From: JAXLYE01 sp046351595
GTDB lineage: Bacteria > Myxococcota_A > Polyangia > Palsa-1104 > JAEUJZ01
Direction: 5' to 3'
DNA length: 64,000 nucleotides
Assembly (NCBI GenBank): GCA_046351595.1
Contig: JAXLYE010000002.1
Location: 682,001 to 746,000, forward strand
Every line of letters begins with the position of its first letter. The stretch's first letter is position 1. A program made the translations under genes and the position numbers. Shown one piece after another: positions 40,667 through 48,150 of this stretch. Under the pieces are notes generated by a model, which saw only the letters and a list, made by a program, of their open reading frames with translations, did not search any database and was not told where the DNA came from.

Positions 40667-41716
40667 ATGTCCGAACGGCACGGCACCGCGAGCGCGCGCT
40701 CGCGTGAGTTCCGGCAGCGCCCCCTGCACGAGCGGCCGCGCGAGCGGCTGATGTTCGTCGGACCCTCGGCGCTCACCGACGACGAGATCGTGGCCCTGGT
40801 GCTCGGCTCGGGCGCGGCGCTGCCGCTCGCCCGCCGGCTGCTCGATCTGACCGGCGGACCGACGGGGCTGCGGCGCGCCGGGGTGCGTGAGCTGTGCGAT
40901 CTGCCGGGCCTCGGGCCGGCCCGCGCCTGCCAGATCAAGGCCGGGCTCGAGCTCGGGCGGCGCGCGCTCCTGCCCGAGCCGCTCGCGGGCCTGCAGGTGC
41001 GGCGGGCCGCGGATGTCGCCGAGCTCCTGCGCGTCGAGCTCAGCCAGGGCGAGCAGGAGGCCGTCCATGTCTTCGGCCTCGACGCCCGCCACCGCATCCG
41101 CTGCCGCCACGTCGCCGCCGTCGGCCAGATCGACCGGGTGCAGGTCAGCCTCGCCGACATCTTCCGCCCGCTCGTGCGCGAGGGCATGGCGACGGCCCTG
41201 GTCGCGCACAACCACCCGAGCGGCTCCCCGCGGCCCAGCCCGCAGGACCGACGGCTGACGGTGCGCATGGCCCAGGTCGGCCACATGCTCGGCATCTCGC
41301 TGCTCGATCACATCATCGTGGCGCGCGGCGGCTACTTCAGCTTCTCCGACGCCGGCGTGCTCGCCTCGGTGCAGATGCTGCCGCCGGCGATCGCGCCCGA
41401 CGACGATACCGACGACGAGGCCGACGACGGTCCGGCCCGGCCGGAGGCGTCCGCGAGGCCAGCGCCGACCGGCCCGACAGCCGCCGCCGGCCGCCGGACG
41501 CGCTCCCCTGTTCGCTCGCGGCGCACAGCTTTCGTCTATGGGCAGCCCAAGAGGGGCGAGCCGCCGGACGAGTCGCCGGACGAGCCGCCGGACGAGCCAC
41601 TGGACGAGTCAATAGATGCGCTGGATACGCTTGATGCCCCGGATTTGGTGGATGACGAGGGCGAAGAGGGCGATGCGCTCGACGGGGAGGCGTATGGATC
41701 GTACCCAGACCCTTGA
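40667..41716 (+). CDS. radC: RadC family (JAB/MPN) protein with acidic tail
   Basis: A 349-residue RadC/UPF0758 protein, long for the family (about 225). Residues 20-100 form the helix-hairpin-helix part, with a LCDLPGLGPARA motif. The JAMM-like metal site is HNHPSGSPRPSPQD, then the usual ISLLDHIIV strand. After residue 240 there is a 110-residue Pro/Asp/Glu-rich tail containing a 12-bp DNA repeat of Asp-Glu-x-Pro. RadC's role is unclear, despite its name; it is often associated with recombination or mobile elements. The ATG at 40667 almost touches the start region of the SUMF1 protein on the other strand. Confidence 0.9.
   Translation: MSERHGTASARSREFRQRPLHERPRERLMFVGPSALTDDEIVALVLGSGAALPLARRLLDLTGGPTGLRRAGVRELCDLPGLGPARACQIKAGLELGRRALLPEPLAGLQVRRAADVAELLRVELSQGEQEAVHVFGLDARHRIRCRHVAAVGQIDRVQVSLADIFRPLVREGMATALVAHNHPSGSPRPSPQDRRLTVRMAQVGHMLGISLLDHIIVARGGYFSFSDAGVLASVQMLPPAIAPDDDTDDEADDGPARPEASARPAPTGPTAAAGRRTRSPVRSRRTAFVYGQPKRGEPPDESPDEPPDEPLDESIDALDTLDAPDLVDDEGEEGDALDGEAYGSYPDP
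41558..41605. repeat. 12-bp tandem repeat in the RadC tail, four copies
   Basis: Units gag(c/t)cgccggac at 41558, 41570, 41582 and 41594, the last variant gagccactggac. They encode Glu-Pro-Pro-Asp type repeats in the acidic tail. Confidence 0.8.
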
Positions 41717-41749
41717 AAAGTTCGCACCGCCGCGCGTAAGTTTCCCCTC

Positions 41750-42418
41750 GTGAGCCCGCTGATTATCGGAGTCGCCGGCGGTACCGGCTCAGGCAAGTCC
41801 ACCGTCGCCGCCAAGATCGTCGAGGGCCTGCCGTCGGACACGGTGGTCGTCCTGGATCACGACAGCTACTACCGCGATCGCTCGGACCTGACCCTGGCGA
41901 TGCGCGAGCAGCTAAACTATGACCACCCCGACTCGCTCGAGACGGACCTCCTGATCCAGCACCTGCGCACGCTGCGGCAGGGCATCGGCATCGACATGCC
42001 GGTCTACGACTTCAAGACGCACTCGCGGCTGCGGGTGAAGCGGCGGGTCGAGCCGTCGCCGCTCATCATCGTCGAGGGCATCCTGCTCTTCGTCGACAGC
42101 GAGCTGCGGCAGCTGCTCGACATCAAGCTGTTCGTCGACACCGACGCCGACATCCGGCTGATGCGGCGCATGCGCCGGGACATCGAGCAGCGCGGCCGCA
42201 GCTTCCAGTCGATCCGCGAGCAGTACTACAAGACCGTGCGGCCGATGCACCTGCAGTTCGTCGAGCCGTCGAAGCGCTGGGCCGACCTCATCATCCCCGA
42301 GGGCGGCGAGAACCTGGTGGCGCTCGACCTGGTGATCGGCCGGCTGCACCACTACCTGCGTGACCAGCCGCGCTACAGCGCGCTGCCGCGCGAGGGCGAG
42401 AAGCTGGCCCACGCCTGA
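41750..42418 (+). CDS. udk: Uridine kinase
   Basis: A 222-residue kinase that phosphorylates uridine and cytidine to their monophosphates in pyrimidine salvage. The P-loop GGTGSGKS is at residues 10-17. Further family segments are the LDHDSYYRD motif, HPDSLETDLL, the lid region RRMRRDIEQRGR, and KRWADLIIPEGG. The start is a GTG at 41750, 33 bp after radC on the same strand; the two may be cotranscribed but are not functionally related. Confidence 0.95.
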   Translation: MSPLIIGVAGGTGSGKSTVAAKIVEGLPSDTVVVLDHDSYYRDRSDLTLAMREQLNYDHPDSLETDLLIQHLRTLRQGIGIDMPVYDFKTHSRLRVKRRVEPSPLIIVEGILLFVDSELRQLLDIKLFVDTDADIRLMRRMRRDIEQRGRSFQSIREQYYKTVRPMHLQFVEPSKRWADLIIPEGGENLVALDLVIGRLHHYLRDQPRYSALPREGEKLAHA

Positions 42419-42568
42419 GCCCGCAAGGCCCGGCGCCGGGTCCGTCCGCCTCTCCGGGTAACTGGCGCCGTCCGGCTCTCGTCGGGCCCCTGCGGTCGAT
42501 GCGCCGCCGCGGCGGTGTTGATCCCGCCGCTTTGCGGGGACCGCGCGGTCAGGCGCGCCCGCGCGTGG

Positions 42569-43291
42569 TCAGGCGCGCCCGAAGACGGGCAGCGCCGCGC
42601 CCGAGATGTCGCGCGCCGCGGGCGAGGCCAGGAACAGGATGACCTCGGCCAGCGAGTCGGTGCTGACCCAGCTGCTGTGGTCCGAGGCCGGCATGGCCTG
42701 GCGGTTCTGCGGCGTGTCGATGATGCTCGGCAGCACGGCGTTGACGTTGATGTGGTGCTCGCGCAGCTCGGCGGCCATGCTCTCGGTCAGGCGCACGAGC
42801 GCGCCCTTGGCCGCGGCGTAGACGCCGATCCCGGCGCCGCCGGCCAGCGACGCGCGCGAGCCGATGAAGATGATGCGACCGCTCTGCTGCCGCCGCATCA
42901 GCGGCACCACGCCGTGCGCCAGGTTGAAGGCGCTCCTGGCGTTGAGGTCCATCATCAGGTTCCAGGTCTCGGCCGGCGTGTCGTGCACCGCGCCCATGGT
43001 GAAGCCGCCGGCGGTGTGCACCACGACGTCGATGCGCCACAGGTGCGCCGCCACGGCCTGGCACAGGTCGACGGTGGCGCCGAGATCGGTGATGTCGGCG
43101 GCGTGCACGGCGCAGCGCTCGGGGGCGAGGCCGAGCTCGGCGCGCAGGGCGCCCAGGCGCTCGCTGTCGCGGTCGGTGAGCGCCAGCGTCGCGCCGCTGT
43201 TGGCGAACGCCCGCGCCACCGCGCGCCCCAGGTTGCCGCTGGCTCCCGTGATCAGCACCACCTGCCGTTCCGTCGTGTCGGTCGTAGACAA
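42569..43291 (-). CDS. Short-chain dehydrogenase/reductase (SDR)
   Basis: A 240-residue NAD(P)-dependent SDR. The start is set at the TTG at 43291, six bases after a strong GAGGAG; another TTG at 43333 has no ribosome site. The cofactor motif is TGASGNLG, the NAG-equivalent region is HTAGG, and the catalytic Ser and YxxxK are in IGSRASLAGGAGIGVYAAAK. The substrate is unknown. It lies downstream of a fatty acyl-reductase-like gene on the same strand, but the 235-bp gap and repeats argue against one operon. Confidence 0.9.
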   Translation of the reverse strand: MSTTDTTERQVVLITGASGNLGRAVARAFANSGATLALTDRDSERLGALRAELGLAPERCAVHAADITDLGATVDLCQAVAAHLWRIDVVVHTAGGFTMGAVHDTPAETWNLMMDLNARSAFNLAHGVVPLMRRQQSGRIIFIGSRASLAGGAGIGVYAAAKGALVRLTESMAAELREHHINVNAVLPSIIDTPQNRQAMPASDHSSWVSTDSLAEVILFLASPAARDISGAALPVFGRA

Positions 43292-43297
43292 GGTCGG

Positions 43298-43303
43298 CTC
43301 CTC
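43298..43303 (-). promoter_or_regulatory. Ribosome binding site of the SDR gene
   Basis: GAGGAG on the minus strand, six bases upstream of the TTG at 43291, which therefore is preferred as start. Confidence 0.65.
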
Positions 43304-43477
43304 TGCTGGGTTCGTAGCGCTATCGTAATACAAGCGCCGCGGCGCGGGGTCCTTGGCGGTCAGGCCGGCGGGCCCGCCTGCCGCTGATCGGGCAGCCAGG
43401 GGCTGGGGCGGCCCAGCCGGCGTGTCGCCTTCGGGCGCCTTCTGGCGCCTTCTGGCGCGGCTTCCGCTCTGGTACCT

Positions 43478-43537
43478 ATCACTATAGTGCCGGTCACTAT
43501 AGCTTCCGCCACTATAGCTTCGGTTACTACAGCCGCG
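43478..43537. repeat. 15-bp tandem repeat, four copies, overlapping a stop codon
   Basis: Units atcactatagtgccg, gtcactatagcttcc, gccactatagcttcg and gttactacagccgcg lie in series. The fourth holds the TAG stop of the reductase gene, which is directly followed by an in-frame TAA. The core ctatag is a palindrome. Low G+C in the core contrasts with the surroundings. Confidence 0.85.
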
Positions 43538-44714
43538 GCGGCACCGGGCGCTTGCCCCAGTCGGACTCCACGCAGTAGCGCATGAGCGTCTGGAAGTAGT
43601 CGCGCACGTCGGGGATGCGCAGGCCGCTTGTGGCCAGGTCGGCGCGCGCGTGGCTGGTGTCGAACGAGCCGCGGTAGTTCAGGTAGGGCACGTAGACGCG
43701 CCCGGTGTCGAGCGCCTGCCGCCGCTTGCCGCGCAGCACCGCGCGCAACAGCGGCCGCACGAAGCGCTCGAACTTCTCGGTCGAGACGCAGAGCGGCTTG
43801 TAGACGTGGAAGAACTCCGCGGCCTGGTCCATGGCGGCGCCGATGGTGGTGCTGTGCTCGGGGCCAGCGGCCAGGTGGTAGGTGCGGCCGATCGCCTGCG
43901 GGCTGCGCGACAGCGCCCACGTCGCCTCGACCACGTAGTCGACGGGGATCAGGTCGACGATGCTCTCGCGCGAGGCCGGGATGATGGGGATGAGCCCGCG
44001 CGAGAAGGTCTTGAGCGGCCAGTACATGACCTTGAAGCTCGTGGTCTGGCCGGTCTTCGAGTCGCCGACGATGATGCTCGGCCGGTAGATCGTCGCGGGC
44101 AGGCGGCCGCGCTGGCCGTTCATGAAGTCGCGGACCAGCGCCTCGGCCTCGTACTTGGTCTGCTCGTAGGTGTTGTTGAAGGACTGGCCGGCGCCGAGCT
44201 CGTCCTCGTGGATCAGGCCGGGGCGGTTGCCAGCGACGTAGGCGGTGCCGACGTAGTGCAGGCGCTGGAAGCGGCCGGCCTTCTGCGCCGCCGTCGCCAG
44301 CGCCAGGATCGCGCGCGTGCCCTCGACGTTGACGCGCCGCGCTTCTTCGAGCGGCAGGTCGAAGCGGACCGTCGCGGCGCCGTGGAAGATCTCGGTGCAG
44401 CGGGCGCTGAGGGCGTGCATCGCCGCCTCGGGCAGGCCGAGGTGCGGCAGCGTGATGTCGCCGGCCAGCGCCCGCACGCGCTGCCGCCGCGGGTCCTCAA
44501 CGGGCAGCGGCGCGCCGTCGCCCAGGAGGTCCTCGAGGCGGCGCTCGGCCGCCGGCTGCGCCCCGAGCCGCGTCACCTCGTCGCGCGCGCCGCGCACCAG
44601 GCAGACGATGTCGATCTCGGGCACAAGCTCCTGCATCAGCTTGAACAAGAGCTCCCGCCCGAGGAACCCGGTGGCCCCGGTCAGCAGCACCACGTCGCGC
44701 TCGCTCTCCGCCAT
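43527..44714 (-). CDS. Fatty acyl-CoA reductase-like extended SDR
   Basis: A 395-residue NAD(P)-binding protein of the male-sterility/FAR or thioester-reductase type. The ATG at 44714 is preceded by gagaggaag. The nucleotide motif is GATGFLG, with the active-site Tyr-Lys in NNTYEQTKYEAE and a typical RPSIIVGDSKTGQTTSFK segment. There is no C-terminal sterile domain and no carrier-protein domain. It probably reduces an acyl-thioester or steroid-like substrate, such as a long-chain fatty acyl group, to an alcohol or aldehyde. This might feed wax esters or ether lipids, which myxobacteria make; direct evidence is lacking. Confidence 0.88.
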   Translation of the reverse strand: MAESERDVVLLTGATGFLGRELLFKLMQELVPEIDIVCLVRGARDEVTRLGAQPAAERRLEDLLGDGAPLPVEDPRRQRVRALAGDITLPHLGLPEAAMHALSARCTEIFHGAATVRFDLPLEEARRVNVEGTRAILALATAAQKAGRFQRLHYVGTAYVAGNRPGLIHEDELGAGQSFNNTYEQTKYEAEALVRDFMNGQRGRLPATIYRPSIIVGDSKTGQTTSFKVMYWPLKTFSRGLIPIIPASRESIVDLIPVDYVVEATWALSRSPQAIGRTYHLAAGPEHSTTIGAAMDQAAEFFHVYKPLCVSTEKFERFVRPLLRAVLRGKRRQALDTGRVYVPYLNYRGSFDTSHARADLATSGLRIPDVRDYFQTLMRYCVESDWGKRPVPPRL

Positions 44715-44879
44715 CACTTCCTCTCGATCTCCGCTTCGTCTCGGTCTGAACCTCAAGAGCAGGCGCGGCTCGTCGCGGCCGGCGCTGACGCCATCGCCGC
44801 GCGCAGCACCGGCCGAGGCGGCGCGAGTATACGCGGCTGCGACCTCCGATCCGGCTGAATTTCGCCCGGCCCCGGGCGG

Positions 44880-44982
44880 CGCGGCGACGCGTGGTGGCTG
44901 TAGTGGGTCTACTATATTTGTAGTTTTTATTACTAAATTTTTATGTTGAATTAAGGGCCCGATCGCCGCGACGATAGGCCCC
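44880..44982. promoter_or_regulatory. A+T-rich divergent promoter area of the reductase and S46 peptidase genes
   Basis: From about 44900 to 44955 the sequence is strikingly A+T-rich compared with the flanks. It contains tactatattt and attactaaattt blocks and two TAGT-n-ACTA inverted repeats. Several -10-like hexamers overlap, so I do not assign one. Confidence 0.45.
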
Positions 44983-47274
44983 ATGTTCCGGGGGACCGCG
45001 CGGGGGCGCGGGGGGCCGTTCATGGATGGGGGCCGTGCACGTCGTGCGCTGCCGTTTCTGGGTCGCGCACCGCGCGCGCTGCTGGCCGGGGTCGCGCTCG
45101 GCGGGCTGCTCGCGGGCGCGGCGGCGACGGGCCGGGCCGACGAGGGCATGTGGCCGGTGCACAGCCCGCCGCGCGCGGCCTGGCAGAAGGACTACGGCTT
45201 TGCGCCGGGCGAGGACTTCCTGCTCCACCTGCAGCGCGCGGCGGTGAAGCTGTCCGACGGCGGCTCGGCCTCGTTCGTGTCGGGCGACGGGCTGCTCCTG
45301 ACCAACCACCACGTCGCGCGCAGCCAGATCCACAAGCTGTCGACGCCGAGCCGCGACCTTTTGCGCGACGGCTTCTACGCCCGCAGCCGCGCCGACGAGC
45401 TGCGCTGCCCCGACCTCGAGGCCCGGGTGCTGTGGTCGTACGAGGACGTCACCGAGCGCGTGCGCGCGGCCCTGGCCGGTCCGGGCAGTGGACCCGGCAA
45501 GGCCGCTGCGGACGCGAGCTCACCGTCGGAGCTCAACCGGCGCCGCAAGGCCGCGCTGGCCGCCATCGAGGAAGAGTCGCTGAAGCAGACCGGCCTGCGC
45601 TCCGAGGTCGTGACGCTGTACGGCGGCGGCCAGTACATGCTCTACCGCTACCGCCGCTACAGCGACGTGCGCCTGGTCTTCGCGCCCGAGGAGCAGGCCG
45701 CGGCGTTCGGCGGCGAGTACGACAACTTCACCTACCCGCGGCACGCGCTCGACTTCGCGGTGCTGCGCGTCTACGACGACGGCAAGCCGCTGCGCCCGAG
45801 CGACCACCTGCGCCTGGCCGAGCGCCCGGCCAAGGACGGCGAGCTGGTGCTGGTCGCCGGCCACCCCGGCACGACCAGCCGGCTGTTGACGGTGGCGCAG
45901 CTGACCCACCACCGCGACGAGCTCAACCCGGTGCAGCTCGCGATCCTGGCGGCACGGCGGGCGGCGCTGGTCCGCTTCGGCGCCACCTCGCCCGAGGCGC
46001 ACCGGCGCATGCTCGGGGTGCTGCGCTCGATCGACAACTCGCTCAAGCGGCTGACGTTCCAGCAGGCGGGGCTCAAGAGCCCGGCGGGCTTCGCGCGCAA
46101 GCAGCGCGAGGAGGCCGAGCTGCGCGCCGAGGTGCAGAAGCGCCCGGCGCTGCGCAGCGAGATCGGCGACCCCTGGGGCCAGATCGCGGCGGCCTACCGC
46201 GGCGCCGCCGGGCTCTCGCGCCGGCACCAGTACACGACGCTCAGCCACTCGAAGCTGGCGATGCTGGCGCTGCACCTTCTGCGCTACCCGAGGGAGCTCG
46301 CCAAGCCGAACGGAGAGCGCCTGGAGGACTACCGCGAGTCGCGCCTGGAGTCGCTGCGGCTGCAGCTCACGTCGCCGGCGCCGCTGTACCCGGACCTCGA
46401 GGAGGCGGTGCTCGCCGACTGGCTGGCGCAGGTGAAGGCGGCGCTCGGCGACGGCGATCCGTTCGTGAAGGCGGCGCTCGGCGGCCGCCCGCCCGAGGTG
46501 GTGGCGCGCGAGCTCGTCGCGGGCACGAAGCTGCTGGAGGTCGCGCCGCGCCAGGCCCTGCTCGACGGCGGCGCCCAGGCGGTGGAGCAGAGCACGGACC
46601 CGCTCTTGGCGTTCGTGCGGCGCGTCGATGCGCCGCTGCGCGAGCTCCGCAACACCTGGGAGCGGCGGGTGCACAGCGTCGAGAACCTGATGCAGGAGCG
46701 CATCGCCCGCGCGCGCTTCGCGGTCTACGGCGACAAGGTCTACCCGGACGCGACGTCGACGCTGCGCCTCGGCTACGGCAGGGTGCAGGGCTACCTCAAG
46801 GACACGCGGCTGGTGCCGTACCAGACCCTGCTCTACGGGCTGTTCGATCGCGCGCTCAGCTTCGGCGAGGCGGCGCCGTATCAGCTCGCGCCCCGGCTCC
46901 AGGCCGCGCGCGTGCGGCTGGACCCGACGACGCCGCTCAACTTCGTCTACACCGCCGACACCATCGGCGGCAACTCGGGCAGCCCGGTGGTCAGCCGCGA
47001 CGGCGCGCTCGTCGGCCTCAACTTCGACAGCAACCTCGAGAAGCTGGGCAACCGCTACTTCTACGTCCCCGACGACGAGGGCAGCCGCGCGGTGGCGGTG
47101 GAGAGCGTCGCCATCCTGCACGCGCTGCGCACGGCGTACGACGCGGCAGAGCTGGCCGCGGAGCTCCTGGGCACCGCGCCCTCGGCCGCCACCTGGCCGG
47201 CGGGACCCGCGACCGCCCCCGCAGTGACGTCGACGCCGACGCCGGCTCCGGCTCCGGCGCGCAAGAATCCGTAG
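44983..47274 (+). CDS. S46 family peptidase (DPP7/DPP11-like)
   Basis: A 763-residue periplasmic dipeptidyl-peptidase related to DPP7/DPP11 that removes dipeptides from peptide N-termini. A signal peptide precedes DEGMWP, the normal start of the mature protein. Catalytic His is in LTNHHVA (LTNHHCG in most), Asp in DNFTYPRHALDF, and Ser665 in GGNSGSP. The residue 18 positions after the catalytic Ser, which sets substrate preference (Gly in DPP7, Arg in DPP11), is Ser683 in NFDSNLE. The long helical middle domain is present. An alternative ATG at 45022 would shorten the N-terminus. Likely used in protein or prey digestion. Confidence 0.93.
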   Translation: MFRGTARGRGGPFMDGGRARRALPFLGRAPRALLAGVALGGLLAGAAATGRADEGMWPVHSPPRAAWQKDYGFAPGEDFLLHLQRAAVKLSDGGSASFVSGDGLLLTNHHVARSQIHKLSTPSRDLLRDGFYARSRADELRCPDLEARVLWSYEDVTERVRAALAGPGSGPGKAAADASSPSELNRRRKAALAAIEEESLKQTGLRSEVVTLYGGGQYMLYRYRRYSDVRLVFAPEEQAAAFGGEYDNFTYPRHALDFAVLRVYDDGKPLRPSDHLRLAERPAKDGELVLVAGHPGTTSRLLTVAQLTHHRDELNPVQLAILAARRAALVRFGATSPEAHRRMLGVLRSIDNSLKRLTFQQAGLKSPAGFARKQREEAELRAEVQKRPALRSEIGDPWGQIAAAYRGAAGLSRRHQYTTLSHSKLAMLALHLLRYPRELAKPNGERLEDYRESRLESLRLQLTSPAPLYPDLEEAVLADWLAQVKAALGDGDPFVKAALGGRPPEVVARELVAGTKLLEVAPRQALLDGGAQAVEQSTDPLLAFVRRVDAPLRELRNTWERRVHSVENLMQERIARARFAVYGDKVYPDATSTLRLGYGRVQGYLKDTRLVPYQTLLYGLFDRALSFGEAAPYQLAPRLQAARVRLDPTTPLNFVYTADTIGGNSGSPVVSRDGALVGLNFDSNLEKLGNRYFYVPDDEGSRAVAVESVAILHALRTAYDAAELAAELLGTAPSAATWPAGPATAPAVTSTPTPAPAPARKNP

Positions 47275-47281
47275 GCCGTCC

Positions 47282-48109
47282 CTAACCCGGCCGCAGCGCC
47301 GCGAGCTGCGGCCGCACCGCGCCCGGGCGGTTGGTGATGATGGCATCGACGCCGAGCGCCACGAGCGCCGCGATCTCGTGCGGGTTGTCGACGGTCCAGG
47401 TGTTCACGCCGAGGCCACGGCGGCGCCAGCGCCGGAGCGCCGCGGCGTCGATGAGGCCGGCCTCGGGGTGCACCGCCTGCACCGGCAGCACGCGGTACAG
47501 CTCGTGCGCGAGCGGGCTCTGATCGAGGTGGAACAGGTAGCCGAGCGGCACCGCGTCGCCGACGCAGCGGTGGAAGCGGCGCAGCTGCAGCGGGTCGAAC
47601 GACGAAACCAAAGTGCGGAGGCGGCCGGCCGAGCGGGTGCGGCCGTGGCGCTCGAGCACCACCGCCGTCGCATCGGCCAGCCCGTCGTCGTGCAGCAAGA
47701 CGAGGTGCTGGCGCGCGCCCTGCGTCTCGGGCGACTTCAGCTCGACGTTGACGAAGGCCCCGGGGCCGAGCGCGGCCAGCACCTCGTCGAGCGTCGGCAC
47801 CCGCTCGCCGCGGCCGACGTCGAAGCGGCGCAGCTCGTCGAGGCTCAAGGCGCGCACCGGCCGCCGGCTGCCGTCGGCGTGCGCCGTCACCCGCGCCAGG
47901 TCGTCGTCGTGCACCACCACCACCTCGCCCGAGGCGCAGCGCATGACGTCAAGCTCGACGCCGTCGGCGCCCTGCTCGAGGGCGGCGCGGAAGGCGGCGA
48001 GCGTGTTCTCGGGGAAGTCGGCCGAGGCGCCGCGGTGCCCGAGCAGGAGGGGCCGCCGGCCGGGCCCGAGCGCCGGGCCACCGCTCAAGAAGGAGGGCGG
48101 GTTGTACAT
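47282..48109 (-). CDS. Glycerophosphodiester phosphodiesterase (GDPD)
   Basis: A 275-residue enzyme that hydrolyses glycerophosphodiesters from phospholipid turnover to glycerol-3-phosphate and an alcohol. His25 and Arg26 with PENT, Glu52 and Asp54 of ELDV, and His67 in HDDD give the metal and catalytic set. The C-terminal WTVDNPHE and IITNRPG motifs complete the barrel. No signal peptide, so cytosolic. Convergent with the S46 peptidase, 7 bp apart. Confidence 0.93.
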   Translation of the reverse strand: MYNPPSFLSGGPALGPGRRPLLLGHRGASADFPENTLAAFRAALEQGADGVELDVMRCASGEVVVVHDDDLARVTAHADGSRRPVRALSLDELRRFDVGRGERVPTLDEVLAALGPGAFVNVELKSPETQGARQHLVLLHDDGLADATAVVLERHGRTRSAGRLRTLVSSFDPLQLRRFHRCVGDAVPLGYLFHLDQSPLAHELYRVLPVQAVHPEAGLIDAAALRRWRRRGLGVNTWTVDNPHEIAALVALGVDAIITNRPGAVRPQLAALRPG

Positions 48110-48150
48110 GCCGACATACTACGGCGAGCCCGGCGTGCGGCCCACCCTGC

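Noticed and set aside
37309..40707. Long plus-strand open frame from dacB across the SUMF1-protein gene
   Set aside because: It spans three minus-strand genes with recognised families and is Arg/Ala/Gly-rich without structure.
43360..43920. Second minus-strand open frame overlapping the reductase end
   Set aside because: Different frame of the same region; the 395-residue reductase frame has the recognisable motifs.
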